DNA of 64,000 bases from an uncultured Pelagibacteraceae bacterium (GCA_902557385.1 CACDZF010000002.1:62001-126000); one strand, 5' to 3'; shown: positions 52,855 through 62,611, counted from the first letter of the stretch. Notes: a model not told the origin generated them from the sequence alone. A program made the numbers and translations.

Positions 52855-54327
52855 TTAATTTTTTACGGGAGCAACTTTTGCTAACCAAATTATTAATAGT
52901 AAAACAGGCAACCCAAGTAAAGCTGTAATGCAAAAGAAATTTGCATAACCCATCACATCAACCCAGCTTCCAGAATACCCAGCTATAAATTTTGGAATAA
53001 AAAGCATCAACGAGCTAAAAAGTGCATATTGCGTTGCAGTAAATTTTATTGATGTTAATCCAGACAAATAAACAACAAAAGCAGCACCAGCAAACCCACT
53101 AGATATATTATCAGCAGTAATTACGGTTATTAAAAAATTAATATTAGCTTCAGATATAGCTAACCAAGCAAATAGCAGATTGCTTGATGCGGCTATCAAC
53201 GCTCCTAAAAAAAGAGCTTTCATTGTTCCAAATCTCAGAGAAAAAAAGCCACCCAGGAAACCCCCAAGTATTGTTGCAAATACTCCAAAAAATTTTGAAT
53301 AGGTGGCAATTTCTTTTACATCAAAACCTTTTTCAAGGTAAAATATATTTGCTACAACTCCCATTACTACATCTGCAATTCGATATAAACCTATTAAAAT
53401 TAATATTGATACAGCAAATTTTCCATATCTTTTAATAAAGTTAATAATTGGATCTAAATATGTTTTTTTTACTTTTTCTTTAGATAAAAAATTTATTTTT
53501 ATAGATAATAACATTATAAGTCCCATTAATAAGAAGCATAAAACAATTCTAACTCCTGCAAATAAAAATTTTTTAAAAATATCTTCAGAACTAAAAGGAT
53601 TATCTATTATCGAATAAAAAAATACGAAGCTAATAATTCCAAATATTACAACTGCTAAAAATCTTCCATGTTGTTTGTTTTTATAGTCTAGGTTTCTTTT
53701 TACTGCCGGTTCACTGGATAATAAAGTTGTTAAAATCCCAATAAACATTAAAGCTCCCATGGCAATATAAACGATCATCCAAACAGATTGTTTATATGTT
53801 TCTACCCCTAAATAGGATGCTAACCATAAACTTCCTGCTCCACCTACTAACATTGCCAGTCTATAACCGGCAATATACATAGAGGACAAAGGGCCTTGAT
53901 AGTTTTGTGGGGCACTTTCTATTCTATAGGCATCAATTACTATATCCTGTGTTGCGCTAAAAATAGCAAGGGATGTTATAGCAGCTGCGGTTAAATAAAT
54001 ATTTATTGATGGATCAGTCAATGCTGTTGCTAACAAACTAAATAGTATCATTATCTGGGAAAAAAGTAGCCAACTTCTACGGTGTCCTAATTTTTTAAAA
54101 AATGGAATTTTAAAATTATCTACAAGTGGCGACCACAAATATTTAAAAGCGTATGCAAATCCTGCCCAGCTAAATAACGTTACTGTACTTCTGCTTATGC
54201 CAGCTTTATGTAGCCAAACAGATAGAGTTGAAAAAACCAATAAAATTGGTAACCCAGAAGAAAATCCTAAAAATAACAATTTTAAAACTTTTTTTTCTAA
54301 AAAAATTGAAATTTTATTTTTAATCAA
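52855..54327 (-). CDS. ampG: AmpG-like muropeptide permease (MFS)
   Basis: A twelve-helix major facilitator with AmpG-type sequence: LLFLGFSSGLPILLVFSTL near the start, FAYAFKYLWSPLVDN, LGHRRSWLL. I set the start at TTG 54327 (490 residues), one base after the trkH stop and eight bases after GGAG; the track start at 54372 would lie inside trkH. It likely imports anhydro-muropeptides for cell-wall recycling, consistent with the NlpC/P60 gene next to it. Confidence 0.85.
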   Translation of the reverse strand: MIKNKISIFLEKKVLKLLFLGFSSGLPILLVFSTLSVWLHKAGISRSTVTLFSWAGFAYAFKYLWSPLVDNFKIPFFKKLGHRRSWLLFSQIMILFSLLATALTDPSINIYLTAAAITSLAIFSATQDIVIDAYRIESAPQNYQGPLSSMYIAGYRLAMLVGGAGSLWLASYLGVETYKQSVWMIVYIAMGALMFIGILTTLLSSEPAVKRNLDYKNKQHGRFLAVVIFGIISFVFFYSIIDNPFSSEDIFKKFLFAGVRIVLCFLLMGLIMLLSIKINFLSKEKVKKTYLDPIINFIKRYGKFAVSILILIGLYRIADVVMGVVANIFYLEKGFDVKEIATYSKFFGVFATILGGFLGGFFSLRFGTMKALFLGALIAASSNLLFAWLAISEANINFLITVITADNISSGFAGAAFVVYLSGLTSIKFTATQYALFSSLMLFIPKFIAGYSGSWVDVMGYANFFCITALLGLPVLLLIIWLAKVAPVKN

Positions 54328-54328
54328 T

Positions 54329-55774
54329 TTAATTTCTCCAAAAAGAAGGTAAGAATAAAACCAATATTGCAAATAATTCTAACCGTCCTAAAATCATTGC
54401 CAAACTTAATACCCATTTAGAAATATCAGGTATTAATGAAAAATTACCATTAGGACCTATAATACCTCCCAGGCCAGGTCCAACATTTGAAATAGATGTT
54501 GCTGCACCTGAAATTGAAGTTATAAAATCTAGACCACTTAGCGATAGTAGTGCAGTTATCATAAAAAATATAATAATATATAGATAGATAAAAGAAATTA
54601 TTGAAGACATAAATTTATCATCCACATTATTATTGTCGTATTTATTAACAAATATACCCCTAGGATAAATTATTTTTTTTAATTGATTTATTAAAAATAT
54701 ACCCAATATTTGAATTCTAAATATTTTTATTCCACAAGCTGTTGAACCTGCACATCCACCAATAAACATTAAAATAAGAAAAAAAATTAAAGGGAAGCTT
54801 CCCCAATCGTCAAACTCATGAGTTACATAGCCTGTTCCTGTTAGAATTGAAACTACATTAAATGTAACTTGTCTAAAAATTTTTATAGAAATAGACTCAT
54901 TTTTAAAAATTAAATAAATAGAAAGAATAATAATTGATAATATAATTATTTTTAAAAAAGATTTTATTTGCGAGTCTGATATAAAAATTTTTTTATTTCC
55001 ACTTAAAAACTTAATATAAGATATAAAAGGTATACTGCCTAAAATAATAAATATTATTGCAGTAATTTCGATACTAGCACTTTGAAAATATCCTATCGAT
55101 TGATTATAATTTGAAAATCCACCTGTAGCTATAGTTGTCATTGAATGTGTAAGACTATCAAAATAGCTCATCCCAAATATCTTATAAAAAGTAGCGCACA
55201 AAAGTGTTAAAATTGAATAAATAATAATAAGTCTTTGAGATATTTGTTTAGATTTTGGTAGTATTTTTTCTGATGCATCATTACTTGTAATTTTAAATAG
55301 TTGCATACCACCCACATTCATTATTGGCATTAAAGTTATTGCCATAACAATAATACCAATACCACCCAACCACTGAAGAATTGCTCTCCATACAAGTATG
55401 CTCTTCGGACTATTATCTAGATTTGTAATTATAGTAGATCCCGTAGTTGTTATGCCCGACATGCTTTCAAAGAAAGCATCAGTAACACTTAGTTCAAGTT
55501 CTGAAAAAATAAAAGGTAATGATCCAAAAACTGCAATACTTACCCAGGATAAAGCAGTCAATAAAAATGCTTGCTGTAAGTTCAATTTTTTTTGATGATC
55601 TAAATTAGATAAAGAAAATAATATACCAAACACAATAGTAATTATGCCTGCACCAATAAATGATGAGTCTAATTCTTGAAATATCAACTGAAATATTATT
55701 GGAATCATCATTGAAATTCCGAGAATAATTTGAAGTATTCCTAATGTGAAAAAAACAGTTTTATAATTGGGCAT
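54329..55774 (-). CDS. trkH: Potassium uptake protein TrkH/KtrB type
   Basis: 481 residues with repeated helix-loop-helix units; filter-like segments include SMSGITTTGSTIITNL, MTTIATGGFSNYNQS, VSILTGTGYVTHEFDDWG and AATSISNVGPGLGG. It forms the membrane pore for K+ uptake. No trkA is adjacent. It is the first gene of a four-gene minus-strand unit running through the AmpG-like permease to the sulfotransferase. Confidence 0.92.
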   Translation of the reverse strand: MPNYKTVFFTLGILQIILGISMMIPIIFQLIFQELDSSFIGAGIITIVFGILFSLSNLDHQKKLNLQQAFLLTALSWVSIAVFGSLPFIFSELELSVTDAFFESMSGITTTGSTIITNLDNSPKSILVWRAILQWLGGIGIIVMAITLMPIMNVGGMQLFKITSNDASEKILPKSKQISQRLIIIYSILTLLCATFYKIFGMSYFDSLTHSMTTIATGGFSNYNQSIGYFQSASIEITAIIFIILGSIPFISYIKFLSGNKKIFISDSQIKSFLKIIILSIIILSIYLIFKNESISIKIFRQVTFNVVSILTGTGYVTHEFDDWGSFPLIFFLILMFIGGCAGSTACGIKIFRIQILGIFLINQLKKIIYPRGIFVNKYDNNNVDDKFMSSIISFIYLYIIIFFMITALLSLSGLDFITSISGAATSISNVGPGLGGIIGPNGNFSLIPDISKWVLSLAMILGRLELFAILVLFLPSFWRN

Positions 55775-55862
55775 TTTTAAAGAACATTATTTTATGGTAA
55801 ATAAATTTCAACTCTATAAGAATTAATAAAAACGCCAAAAATAAGATATATTATTAAAAATT

Positions 55863-57425
55863 GTGATTGAAAAAAATAATTTAGATAAGACCAATGCTTG
55901 GCCCTTTGTAGAAGCTAAAAAAATTTTACGAGAAAGAAAAAAGGCTATAGAACAAAAAGGTAAAATTATTTTACAAACAGGGTATGGTCCCAGTGGACTT
56001 CCTCACATAGGAACTTTTGGTGAGGTTGCAAGAACTTCAATGGTAGTTAACGCTCTTGATCATCTAATAGATTTACCAAAAGAAATAATTACATTTTCCG
56101 ATGATATGGATGGATTAAGAAAAGTACCTGACAATGTTCCTAATCAAGAAACATTAAAGCAAAATTTACATAAGCCTTTAACTTCTATTCCAGACCCTTT
56201 TCAAAAATATAAAAGTTTCGGCGAACATAATAATGAAATGTTAAAAAATTTTTTAGATAAATTTAATTTTAAATATAGCTTTAAAAGTTCAACATCACTT
56301 TATAAATCAGGTTTTTTTAATTCAAGTTTAGAAATAATTCTTAAAAATTATCAGGGTATTATGGAAATTATTTTACCAACCTTAGGTAAAGAGCGTCAAA
56401 AAACATATAGTCCCTTTTTACCTGTATGTCCAGAATCTGGAGTTGTTTTAGAAATTCCAGTTTTAGAAATACTTAAAGAAAAATCTAAAATAGTATTTGA
56501 TAACAATGGAAAAAAACTTGAAGCAAGTATTCTGGATGGCCACTGTAAATTACAATGGAAAGTAGACTGGGCCATGAGATGGTATGCTCTAGATGTTGAT
56601 TTTGAAATGTATGGAAAGGATTTAATTGAAAGTGCAATTTTATCATCAAAAATAATAAAATTACTAGGAAAAAACAGTCCATCAGGTTTTGCTTATGAAC
56701 TTTTTTTAGATGAAAGAGGGGAAAAAATTTCTAAATCAAAAGGGAATGGAATCACAATCGAACAGTGGCTTGAATATGCATCTCCCGAAAGTCTTTCTTT
56801 GTATATGTACCAAAATCCAAAAAGAGCAAAAAAACTATTTAAAGAAATTGTGCCTAAAGCAGTAGACGAATATTTGGATTTTATTCAAAAAAGTAAATCA
56901 CAGAACGAATTGCAACTTTTATTAAACCCAGCCTGGCATGTGCATAATGGACAATTACCTAAAGAAGATTTAATAATGACGTTTTCAATGCTACTAAATC
57001 TAGTTGAAGCAAGTAATGCTAGTACAAAGAATCTTCTTTGGAAATTTGTAAAAAAATACAAAAAAAATATTGATGAAAAAAAATATCCTATTTTTGATAA
57101 ATTAATAGATTATGCGATTAAATATTTTAACGAAGTTATTAAATTAAAAAAAAAATATAAAAAACCTAATGATAGTGAAAAAAAAGCGTTGATGGCCTTA
57201 ATTTCAACATTAGAAAAGTGTAATGATGATATGTCTCCAGAGGATATACAAACTTTAATATATTCAACTGGGAAAGAAAATGGATATTCTGAAAATTTAA
57301 GAGAGTGGTTTAAGTTGATTTATGAGGTAGTTTTTGGAGATGAAAATGGACCAAGAATGGGTTTTTTCATTAGTTTTTTTGGAGTAAATGAAACTAAACA
57401 ACTTATAAATGATAAAATAAAATAA
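55863..57425 (+). CDS. lysK: Lysyl-tRNA synthetase, class I
   Basis: 520 residues with a HIGH-type motif in GYGPSGLPHIGTFGEV (41-56) and a KMSKS-type motif KISKSKG near 288-294, so this is the class I enzyme usual in alphaproteobacteria rather than class II LysS. It charges tRNA-Lys, in heavy demand in this Lys-rich proteome. It starts at GTG. The 88-base divergent gap before it has TATATT at 55847 but no good -35. Its stop overlaps pyrD by one base. Confidence 0.95.
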   Translation: MIEKNNLDKTNAWPFVEAKKILRERKKAIEQKGKIILQTGYGPSGLPHIGTFGEVARTSMVVNALDHLIDLPKEIITFSDDMDGLRKVPDNVPNQETLKQNLHKPLTSIPDPFQKYKSFGEHNNEMLKNFLDKFNFKYSFKSSTSLYKSGFFNSSLEIILKNYQGIMEIILPTLGKERQKTYSPFLPVCPESGVVLEIPVLEILKEKSKIVFDNNGKKLEASILDGHCKLQWKVDWAMRWYALDVDFEMYGKDLIESAILSSKIIKLLGKNSPSGFAYELFLDERGEKISKSKGNGITIEQWLEYASPESLSLYMYQNPKRAKKLFKEIVPKAVDEYLDFIQKSKSQNELQLLLNPAWHVHNGQLPKEDLIMTFSMLLNLVEASNASTKNLLWKFVKKYKKNIDEKKYPIFDKLIDYAIKYFNEVIKLKKKYKKPNDSEKKALMALISTLEKCNDDMSPEDIQTLIYSTGKENGYSENLREWFKLIYEVVFGDENGPRMGFFISFFGVNETKQLINDKIK

Positions 57426-58474
57426 TGTTTTCAAAATTCAGAAATTTAATCTTTAAGATTGATCCTGAAATAGCTCATAATTTAGCAATTAAGTCCTTAA
57501 AATTTAATTTTACTCAAAATATTTTTGATGAAAATAAAAAAAATCCAATGTTTCAAACAACTTTATTTGGAAAAAAATTAGATAATCCAATTGGATTGGC
57601 CGCAGGTTTTGATAAAAATGCCGAAGTTTATAATGCAATATTTAACTTAGGTTTTGGCTTTGTTGAAGTTGGCACTGTAACACCTTTAAAACAGTATGGA
57701 AATCCAAAACCAAGAGTTTTTAGATTAGTTGAAGATCAAGCTCTAATTAATAGGTTAGGTTTTAATAATTTAGGTTCAGAAAATGTTAGTTCTAGAATTC
57801 GCTTGAATAAACCTAAAGGCCTTATAGGTGTAAATTTAGGACCCAATAAAGACACAGATGACCGATTAAATGATTATTTAGTTGGATTTAGAGCATTTCA
57901 TGATTTGGTAGATTATATTACAATTAACATTTCATCTCCAAATACTGAAAATTTAAGAGAATTTCATGAGGAAAAAAAATTTGATGAATTAATGACTTTA
58001 ATATTTAACGAAAGAGAAAAATTAAATTCAAATATACCAATAGTGGTAAAAATATCTCCAGATATAAAAGAAGATAAAATTGAGAAAATAACTTCACTAT
58101 TAATTAATCATAAAGTTAAAGCAGTTATTATTTCGAACACTACAGAAGCTAATAGAGAAAATTTAAAAAATATATCTAAACACCAAAAAGGTGGATTATC
58201 TGGAAAGCCACTTGAAAAAAAATCAAATATACTAATTAGTAAATTTTACAGTTTTTTTAACGGAAAAATTGATATCATAGGTGTTGGGGGCATAGATTCA
58301 GGAAAAAGTGCTTATGATAAGTTTTTAGCAGGCGCAAGCTTTTTACAACTTTATACAGGAATGGTTTATCAGGGCCCAAATATTGTTAGTAAAATTAAAA
58401 AAGAACTTAAACAAATATTAATCGACAAGAAAGTGAAAAATTTCAAAGAAATCATTGGCAAGAAGGATTATTAA
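57425..58474 (+). CDS. pyrD: Dihydroorotate dehydrogenase, class 2
   Basis: 349 residues. Quinone-linked class 2 form with an N-terminal helical segment (FRNLIFKIDPEIAHNLAIK), the FMN barrel motifs NPIGLAAGFDKNAEVYNA, GFGFVEVGTVTPLKQYGNPKPR in parts, and IGVGGIDSGKSAYDKFLAGAS. It oxidises dihydroorotate in pyrimidine synthesis and gives electrons to quinone at the membrane. Confidence 0.96.
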   Translation: MFSKFRNLIFKIDPEIAHNLAIKSLKFNFTQNIFDENKKNPMFQTTLFGKKLDNPIGLAAGFDKNAEVYNAIFNLGFGFVEVGTVTPLKQYGNPKPRVFRLVEDQALINRLGFNNLGSENVSSRIRLNKPKGLIGVNLGPNKDTDDRLNDYLVGFRAFHDLVDYITINISSPNTENLREFHEEKKFDELMTLIFNEREKLNSNIPIVVKISPDIKEDKIEKITSLLINHKVKAVIISNTTEANRENLKNISKHQKGGLSGKPLEKKSNILISKFYSFFNGKIDIIGVGGIDSGKSAYDKFLAGASFLQLYTGMVYQGPNIVSKIKKELKQILIDKKVKNFKEIIGKKDY

Positions 58475-58484
58475 TTTAATAAAC

Positions 58485-58513
58485 TTGACCTTGTTAACTA
58501 CCCATCTTATATA
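58485..58513 (+). promoter_or_regulatory. Promoter of rpmB
   Basis: TTGACC (58485-58490), a 17-base spacer and TATATA (58508-58513) form a near-consensus promoter in the 53-base pyrD-rpmB gap. The expected start is only about 7-11 bases before the rpmB ATG, with no Shine-Dalgarno between. Confidence 0.75.
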
Positions 58514-58527
58514 GTCATTTATTAATT

Positions 58528-58809
58528 ATGACAAAAAAATGCGAATTAACTGGAAAGAACCCACTTAAAGGTCATAAGGTAAGTCATGCAAATAATAAGA
58601 CCAAAAGAAGGTTTTTACCGAATTTAAAAAAAGTAAATTTTAAAAGTGATATTCTAAATAGAAAAATGAAACTTACTGTTTCTAATGCAGGAGTTAGATC
58701 TGTTGATAAAAAAGGAACTTTTGATTTATTTCTGAAAACTGCAAAAAATAAAAATCTATCTCCTCGGCTAAAAAAAATTAAAAGAACATTATTGGCCAAA
58801 TCAGCGTAA
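58528..58809 (+). CDS. rpmB: Ribosomal protein bL28
   Basis: 93 residues. TKKCELTGKNPLKGHKVSHANNKTKRRFLPN in pieces and LTVSNAGVRSVDKKG are diagnostic. It is a large-subunit protein. It has its own near-consensus promoter and probably a very short leader. Its stop overlaps the next gene by one base. Confidence 0.97.
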   Translation: MTKKCELTGKNPLKGHKVSHANNKTKRRFLPNLKKVNFKSDILNRKMKLTVSNAGVRSVDKKGTFDLFLKTAKNKNLSPRLKKIKRTLLAKSA

Positions 58810-59357
58810 TGAATAGATTGTTCATTTTGCTCTCATTATTAATGGGAGGTGTAGTTTTAGCATCAAATTATTTAGTTCAATTTCCAATTAAATTTTATAA
58901 TTTACAAGATATTTTAACTTATGGAGCTCTAAGTTATCCAGTGGCTTTTTTAATTACTGATCTTGCAAATAGATCTTATGGAAAAATAATTGCAAGAAAA
59001 ATTGTCTACTTTGGTTTTGGTTTGGGAATTTTTTTTACATTATTTTTTTCAACAAATTTTTCAGATTTGATTTCAATTAGAATTGCTATTGGATCTGGCA
59101 TTGCTTTTATTTCTGCTCAATTACTTGATGTACAAATTTTTGATATGTTGAGAAAAAAAAAATGGTATATAGCCCCATTAACATCATCAATATTAGCTTC
59201 AACACTTGATACTTTTTTATTTTTTAGCATTTCATTTTATGGGACATCTGTACCATGGATCACTTTATCTTTAGGTGATTTAGCAGTAAAATTGATAGTA
59301 GCCTTGTTTATGCTTATACCTTTCAGATTATTATTGGGTAGAATTAAAGAAGCCTAA
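58809..59357 (+). CDS. VUT-family transporter, probable queuosine-precursor importer
   Basis: 182 residues with about six hydrophobic segments and the family features LTYGALSYPVAFLITDLANRSYG, SAQLLDVQIFDML and STLDTFLFFSISFYGT. The YhhQ/DUF165 family imports queuine or preQ bases for tRNA modification. It overlaps rpmB by one base and stops three bases from the convergent speB with no terminator. Confidence 0.85.
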   Translation: MNRLFILLSLLMGGVVLASNYLVQFPIKFYNLQDILTYGALSYPVAFLITDLANRSYGKIIARKIVYFGFGLGIFFTLFFSTNFSDLISIRIAIGSGIAFISAQLLDVQIFDMLRKKKWYIAPLTSSILASTLDTFLFFSISFYGTSVPWITLSLGDLAVKLIVALFMLIPFRLLLGRIKEA

Positions 59358-59360
59358 AAT

Positions 59361-60239
59361 TTATTTATTCAAAAATTTATAACTTAAAATTTTATAAGCT
59401 AATTTAGCAACCAAAAAATTATATGAGTTGAATCCTTTTATAGGTGCAAGTTCATTTATGTCTGCGCCAACTATATTGGAGTTTTTTGTGGCAATTTTTA
59501 TAATATTTAATGTTTCGTCCCAAAATAATCCTCCTGGCTCTGGGGTACCAGTTGCGGGCATTATACTTGAATCCAGACCATCTACATCGAAAGTTAAGTA
59601 TACATTTTTGTTTTTAATCATTTTTTTAAATTTGTTTAAATTCCATTTGGGCTTATCTTTTGCCCAAAATATATTAATTCTTGAATGATTTTTTTTTAAA
59701 AAAGATATTTCATTTTTAGAGATGTTTCTGATTCCAAAAGAAATTATAGATACATTTTTGTAATCTAAACATCTTTTTATTGCAGAAGCATGTGAAAATT
59801 TTTCACCATTATAGCTTTCTCTTAGGTCAGCATGAGCATCAAAATGTAATATACATAATTTTTTATATTTTTTGACAAAAGGATCAATACAACCTGGTGT
59901 AATTGAATGCTCTCCTCCAAGAGTAAGAGAAAAAAGTTTTTTATTGAGAATTTCTTTATTTATTTTAGATATTTTTTTTAATGCTTTATTTATATTTTTA
60001 TCAATTTTAAAAGGCCTTAAAGTTTTTATACCTATTTTTTTGTAAGGTTCACAATTTAATTCTTCATCATATAGTTCGACCTGATGAGATGCCTTAATTA
60101 TTTCTTTTGGTCCATTTTTGGTACCACCTCCATAACTTACAGTTTTTTCTAAACCAAAAGGAACAACTACTACTTTTTCTTTAAAATTGAATTTATTATC
60201 AATTCCTAAAAAACCATTTTTATTTGATAGATATTTCAA
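59361..60239 (-). CDS. speB: Agmatinase/arginase family ureohydrolase
   Basis: 292 residues with the binuclear Mn ligands in SLTLGGEHSIT, LHFDAHADLRESY and LTFDVDGLDSS. The family includes agmatinase, arginase and guanidinobutyrase; substrate is not certain. Agmatinase is favoured because the gene follows a DHS-like gene by two bases and ornithine decarboxylase, giving a polyamine setting. Confidence 0.85.
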   Translation of the reverse strand: MKYLSNKNGFLGIDNKFNFKEKVVVVPFGLEKTVSYGGGTKNGPKEIIKASHQVELYDEELNCEPYKKIGIKTLRPFKIDKNINKALKKISKINKEILNKKLFSLTLGGEHSITPGCIDPFVKKYKKLCILHFDAHADLRESYNGEKFSHASAIKRCLDYKNVSIISFGIRNISKNEISFLKKNHSRINIFWAKDKPKWNLNKFKKMIKNKNVYLTFDVDGLDSSIMPATGTPEPGGLFWDETLNIIKIATKNSNIVGADINELAPIKGFNSYNFLVAKLAYKILSYKFLNK

Positions 60240-60241
60240 TT

Positions 60242-61285
60242 TTACCCAAATATTTTTGAAAAATTTTTTCTAGCTCTATTTTTCCAATAACCCTTATGGT
60301 ATGCGTCACTAGCAATTAAAGGTAAAACTGTGGTTGCTTCAGCAAAAACCATTTGTTCTTTAGTCACATCTACTTTTCCCCATGAACTAGCTTCTTTTAA
60401 TGTAGAGCTACTACAAGCTCCATCTCTGGAGTCCGCAACTGTTATTTGAACAGCATATTTGTGCATATCTACCTCTTTACCTAAAAGTTCAGCACATATT
60501 ACTGTATCTTGAATGAAATTTTTAGGCACTCCACCACCTATCATAAATAGACCAGACCCTTTTGATTTAATTTTTATTTCAGTCAATTCTCTAAACTCTT
60601 TAATTGAGTCAATTGTTATATGTTTTTTTGGATTTTTTTCTTGGTGCATAACAAGGCCAAATCCTGCACTAGAGTCTGTAAAAGCGGGGCAAAATATTGG
60701 AACATTGTTATCATAAGCAACTTCAATTAATGACTCTTTCTTTTTTGAGTTTTTTTTAAGAAATTTGCCTATCTCTTTAATAAATTCTCTTGATGTATAG
60801 CTTCGTGGCTCCAAATTATTAGCAATTTCACAGATTTTCTTATCACACATTTGTAGTTCGTCTTCATCTATATAGGTGTCATAAATTCTATCAATGTAAT
60901 TTTTTCTCAATTCCGTATCATCTTGGAATTGAGAACCTTGGTAATGTTTAAATCCTAGAGCTTCAAAAAAATCCATATCTATTATTGATGCTCCAGTAGC
61001 TATAATTGCATCAACCATATTATATTTAACTAAATCTTTATAAATACTCATACAACCGGCAGCAGATGTAGATCCTGCAAGAGTTAAAAAAATTGTACAA
61101 TTTTTATCTTTTATCATTTCGTTATAGATATTTGCAGCATTTGCAGTTTCTCTTGAGACGAAAGACATTTTTTCCATTGAAGAAATGATTTTTCTAGAAT
61201 CAAAAGAAGTTATGTCGATATGTTCAACAGCTTTTTTTAGGAAGTCTTTTTTACTGTTATGACCAATATTTTTTTTAGAAGACAT
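60242..61285 (-). CDS. Deoxyhypusine synthase-like protein (polyamine aminobutyltransferase family)
   Basis: 347 residues. The DHS fold is recognisable by IFLTLAGSTSAAG, IFCPAFTDSSAGFG, MIGGGVPKNFIQD and SWGKVDV, where Lys304 aligns with the catalytic Lys of eukaryotic DHS. Bacteria lack eIF5A, so it more likely transfers an aminobutyl group from spermidine or putrescine to another amine, as in homospermidine formation. That reading is inference supported by the adjoining ODC gene, whose stop overlaps its ATG by one base. Confidence 0.82.
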   Translation of the reverse strand: MSSKKNIGHNSKKDFLKKAVEHIDITSFDSRKIISSMEKMSFVSRETANAANIYNEMIKDKNCTIFLTLAGSTSAAGCMSIYKDLVKYNMVDAIIATGASIIDMDFFEALGFKHYQGSQFQDDTELRKNYIDRIYDTYIDEDELQMCDKKICEIANNLEPRSYTSREFIKEIGKFLKKNSKKKESLIEVAYDNNVPIFCPAFTDSSAGFGLVMHQEKNPKKHITIDSIKEFRELTEIKIKSKGSGLFMIGGGVPKNFIQDTVICAELLGKEVDMHKYAVQITVADSRDGACSSSTLKEASSWGKVDVTKEQMVFAEATTVLPLIASDAYHKGYWKNRARKNFSKIFG

Positions 61286-62463
61286 TAAGCAACAAGAAAT
61301 GCTTTGTTAGCTTCTTTGTCGTACATACTCATTATTGGTTCATCCTCAACTTCAAAAATTTTATCTGAATAAAAACCATTAAATTGAGTTCTAAAGGTTA
61401 AGCCATAAGCTCCTAGTTGTCCTAATTCAATATAATCATTTTCTTTTATATTATTAGGAAGAATAAAAGGTCCTTTCATATAATCCATGCTATCACAGGT
61501 AGGACCATAAAAATCAAATGATGTTAATTTCTTTGATACAATTCTACCATTAGTGATTAAACGTGAAGGGTAAACAATATTAGGAACACCTGCATCAAAA
61601 AGTGTCCCATAAGTTCCATCATTAATATAAAGTTTTTGTTTTTTTCTTAAATTAACTCTTACAATTGTAGATCCACTTTCAGCAACTATTGCTCTGCCTG
61701 GTTCACAAATAATCTTAGGAAGTTTTTTCAAGTTTAAATTTTTCAGACTTTTTTTAATTTCTTCAAAGTAATTATTTAACGATTGAGGTACAAGATCTGG
61801 ATAAATAGTAGGAAACCCTCCACCAATATTTATATAATCAGGAACAATTTTTGTTTTTTTAATTATGTATCCAATTTCATCAATCCCTTTTGTATATGAA
61901 ATTGGGTGCATACATTGCGATCCTACATGAAAGCTTAAGCCAATTTTTTTTGCATATTGTTTGGTTAATCGCAATAAACCAATTGCTTCAGAGTTTAAAG
62001 CTCCAAACTTTTTTGATAAATCTATTTCAGCATGCTCATTAGACACTGAAACTCTTACAAATAATTCTAAATCTTTAGCATGATTTGTAGAATCAATTAT
62101 CTTTATCAATTCATCTTTTGTATCCAATGAAAAAGTTTTTATATTATATTTAAAATATGCTTCTTTAATGTTCTCCCTACTTTTTACAGTGTGCATAAAT
62201 GAACATTTAGCTTTAGGATCAATTTTATTTATATCTTGAATTTCTTTTATTGAAGCAACATCAAAATTATTAATACCGCTTTCTAAAATTGTTTTTAATA
62301 CTTCAGGATGTGGATTTGTTTTTACAGCGTAAAGAATTTCTCCAGGAAATTTATTTTGAAAAGTTTTTGCAGCAACTTGTATCGACTTTTTTCTGATACA
62401 ATAAATAGGCTCAACAGGTTTTAGTTGACTTACAAGCTCGTCAACATTCTTAAATTTTTGCAT
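61285..62463 (-). CDS. Ornithine/lysine decarboxylase, alanine-racemase fold
   Basis: 392 residues from ATG 62463, which has GGGGG eight bases upstream; the track start at TTG 62478 is less likely. PLP Lys48 in LYAVKTN, the glycine loop NIGGGFPTIYP, CEPGRAIVAESG, and Cys323 in YGPTCDSMDYM mark the fold III ornithine decarboxylase group. It makes putrescine (or cadaverine). First gene of the polyamine unit with the DHS-like and agmatinase-family genes. Confidence 0.9.
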   Translation of the reverse strand: MQKFKNVDELVSQLKPVEPIYCIRKKSIQVAAKTFQNKFPGEILYAVKTNPHPEVLKTILESGINNFDVASIKEIQDINKIDPKAKCSFMHTVKSRENIKEAYFKYNIKTFSLDTKDELIKIIDSTNHAKDLELFVRVSVSNEHAEIDLSKKFGALNSEAIGLLRLTKQYAKKIGLSFHVGSQCMHPISYTKGIDEIGYIIKKTKIVPDYINIGGGFPTIYPDLVPQSLNNYFEEIKKSLKNLNLKKLPKIICEPGRAIVAESGSTIVRVNLRKKQKLYINDGTYGTLFDAGVPNIVYPSRLITNGRIVSKKLTSFDFYGPTCDSMDYMKGPFILPNNIKENDYIELGQLGAYGLTFRTQFNGFYSDKIFEVEDEPIMSMYDKEANKAFLVA

Positions 62464-62584
62464 CTCATATGCCCCCAAAAAAAATTTAATAAAAAAAGCA
62501 TCTTAGAATTACTAAAAAACTTTATATTTTCGAACAATTAAACCAATACTTAATTAATGTAAATTAAATAATACCTATTGAATC

Positions 62585-62598
62585 TTGTTAATTAACAA
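62585..62598. promoter_or_regulatory. 14-base perfect palindrome before regA
   Basis: TTGTTAATTAACAA reads the same on both strands and lies 13 bases before the regA ATG at 62612. TTGAAT (62578) and ATATAA (62601) are spaced by 17 bases, so the palindrome would fill the spacer of such a promoter. It could be an operator for regA or for the divergent polyamine genes. It does not resemble the GC-rich RegA site. Confidence 0.45.
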
Positions 62599-62611
62599 CC
62601 ATATAAGGGTC

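Noticed and set aside
62464-62600. speF-type RNA motif before the ornithine decarboxylase
   Set aside because: The leader is short, AT-rich and shows no long stem or the large conserved structure of that motif.
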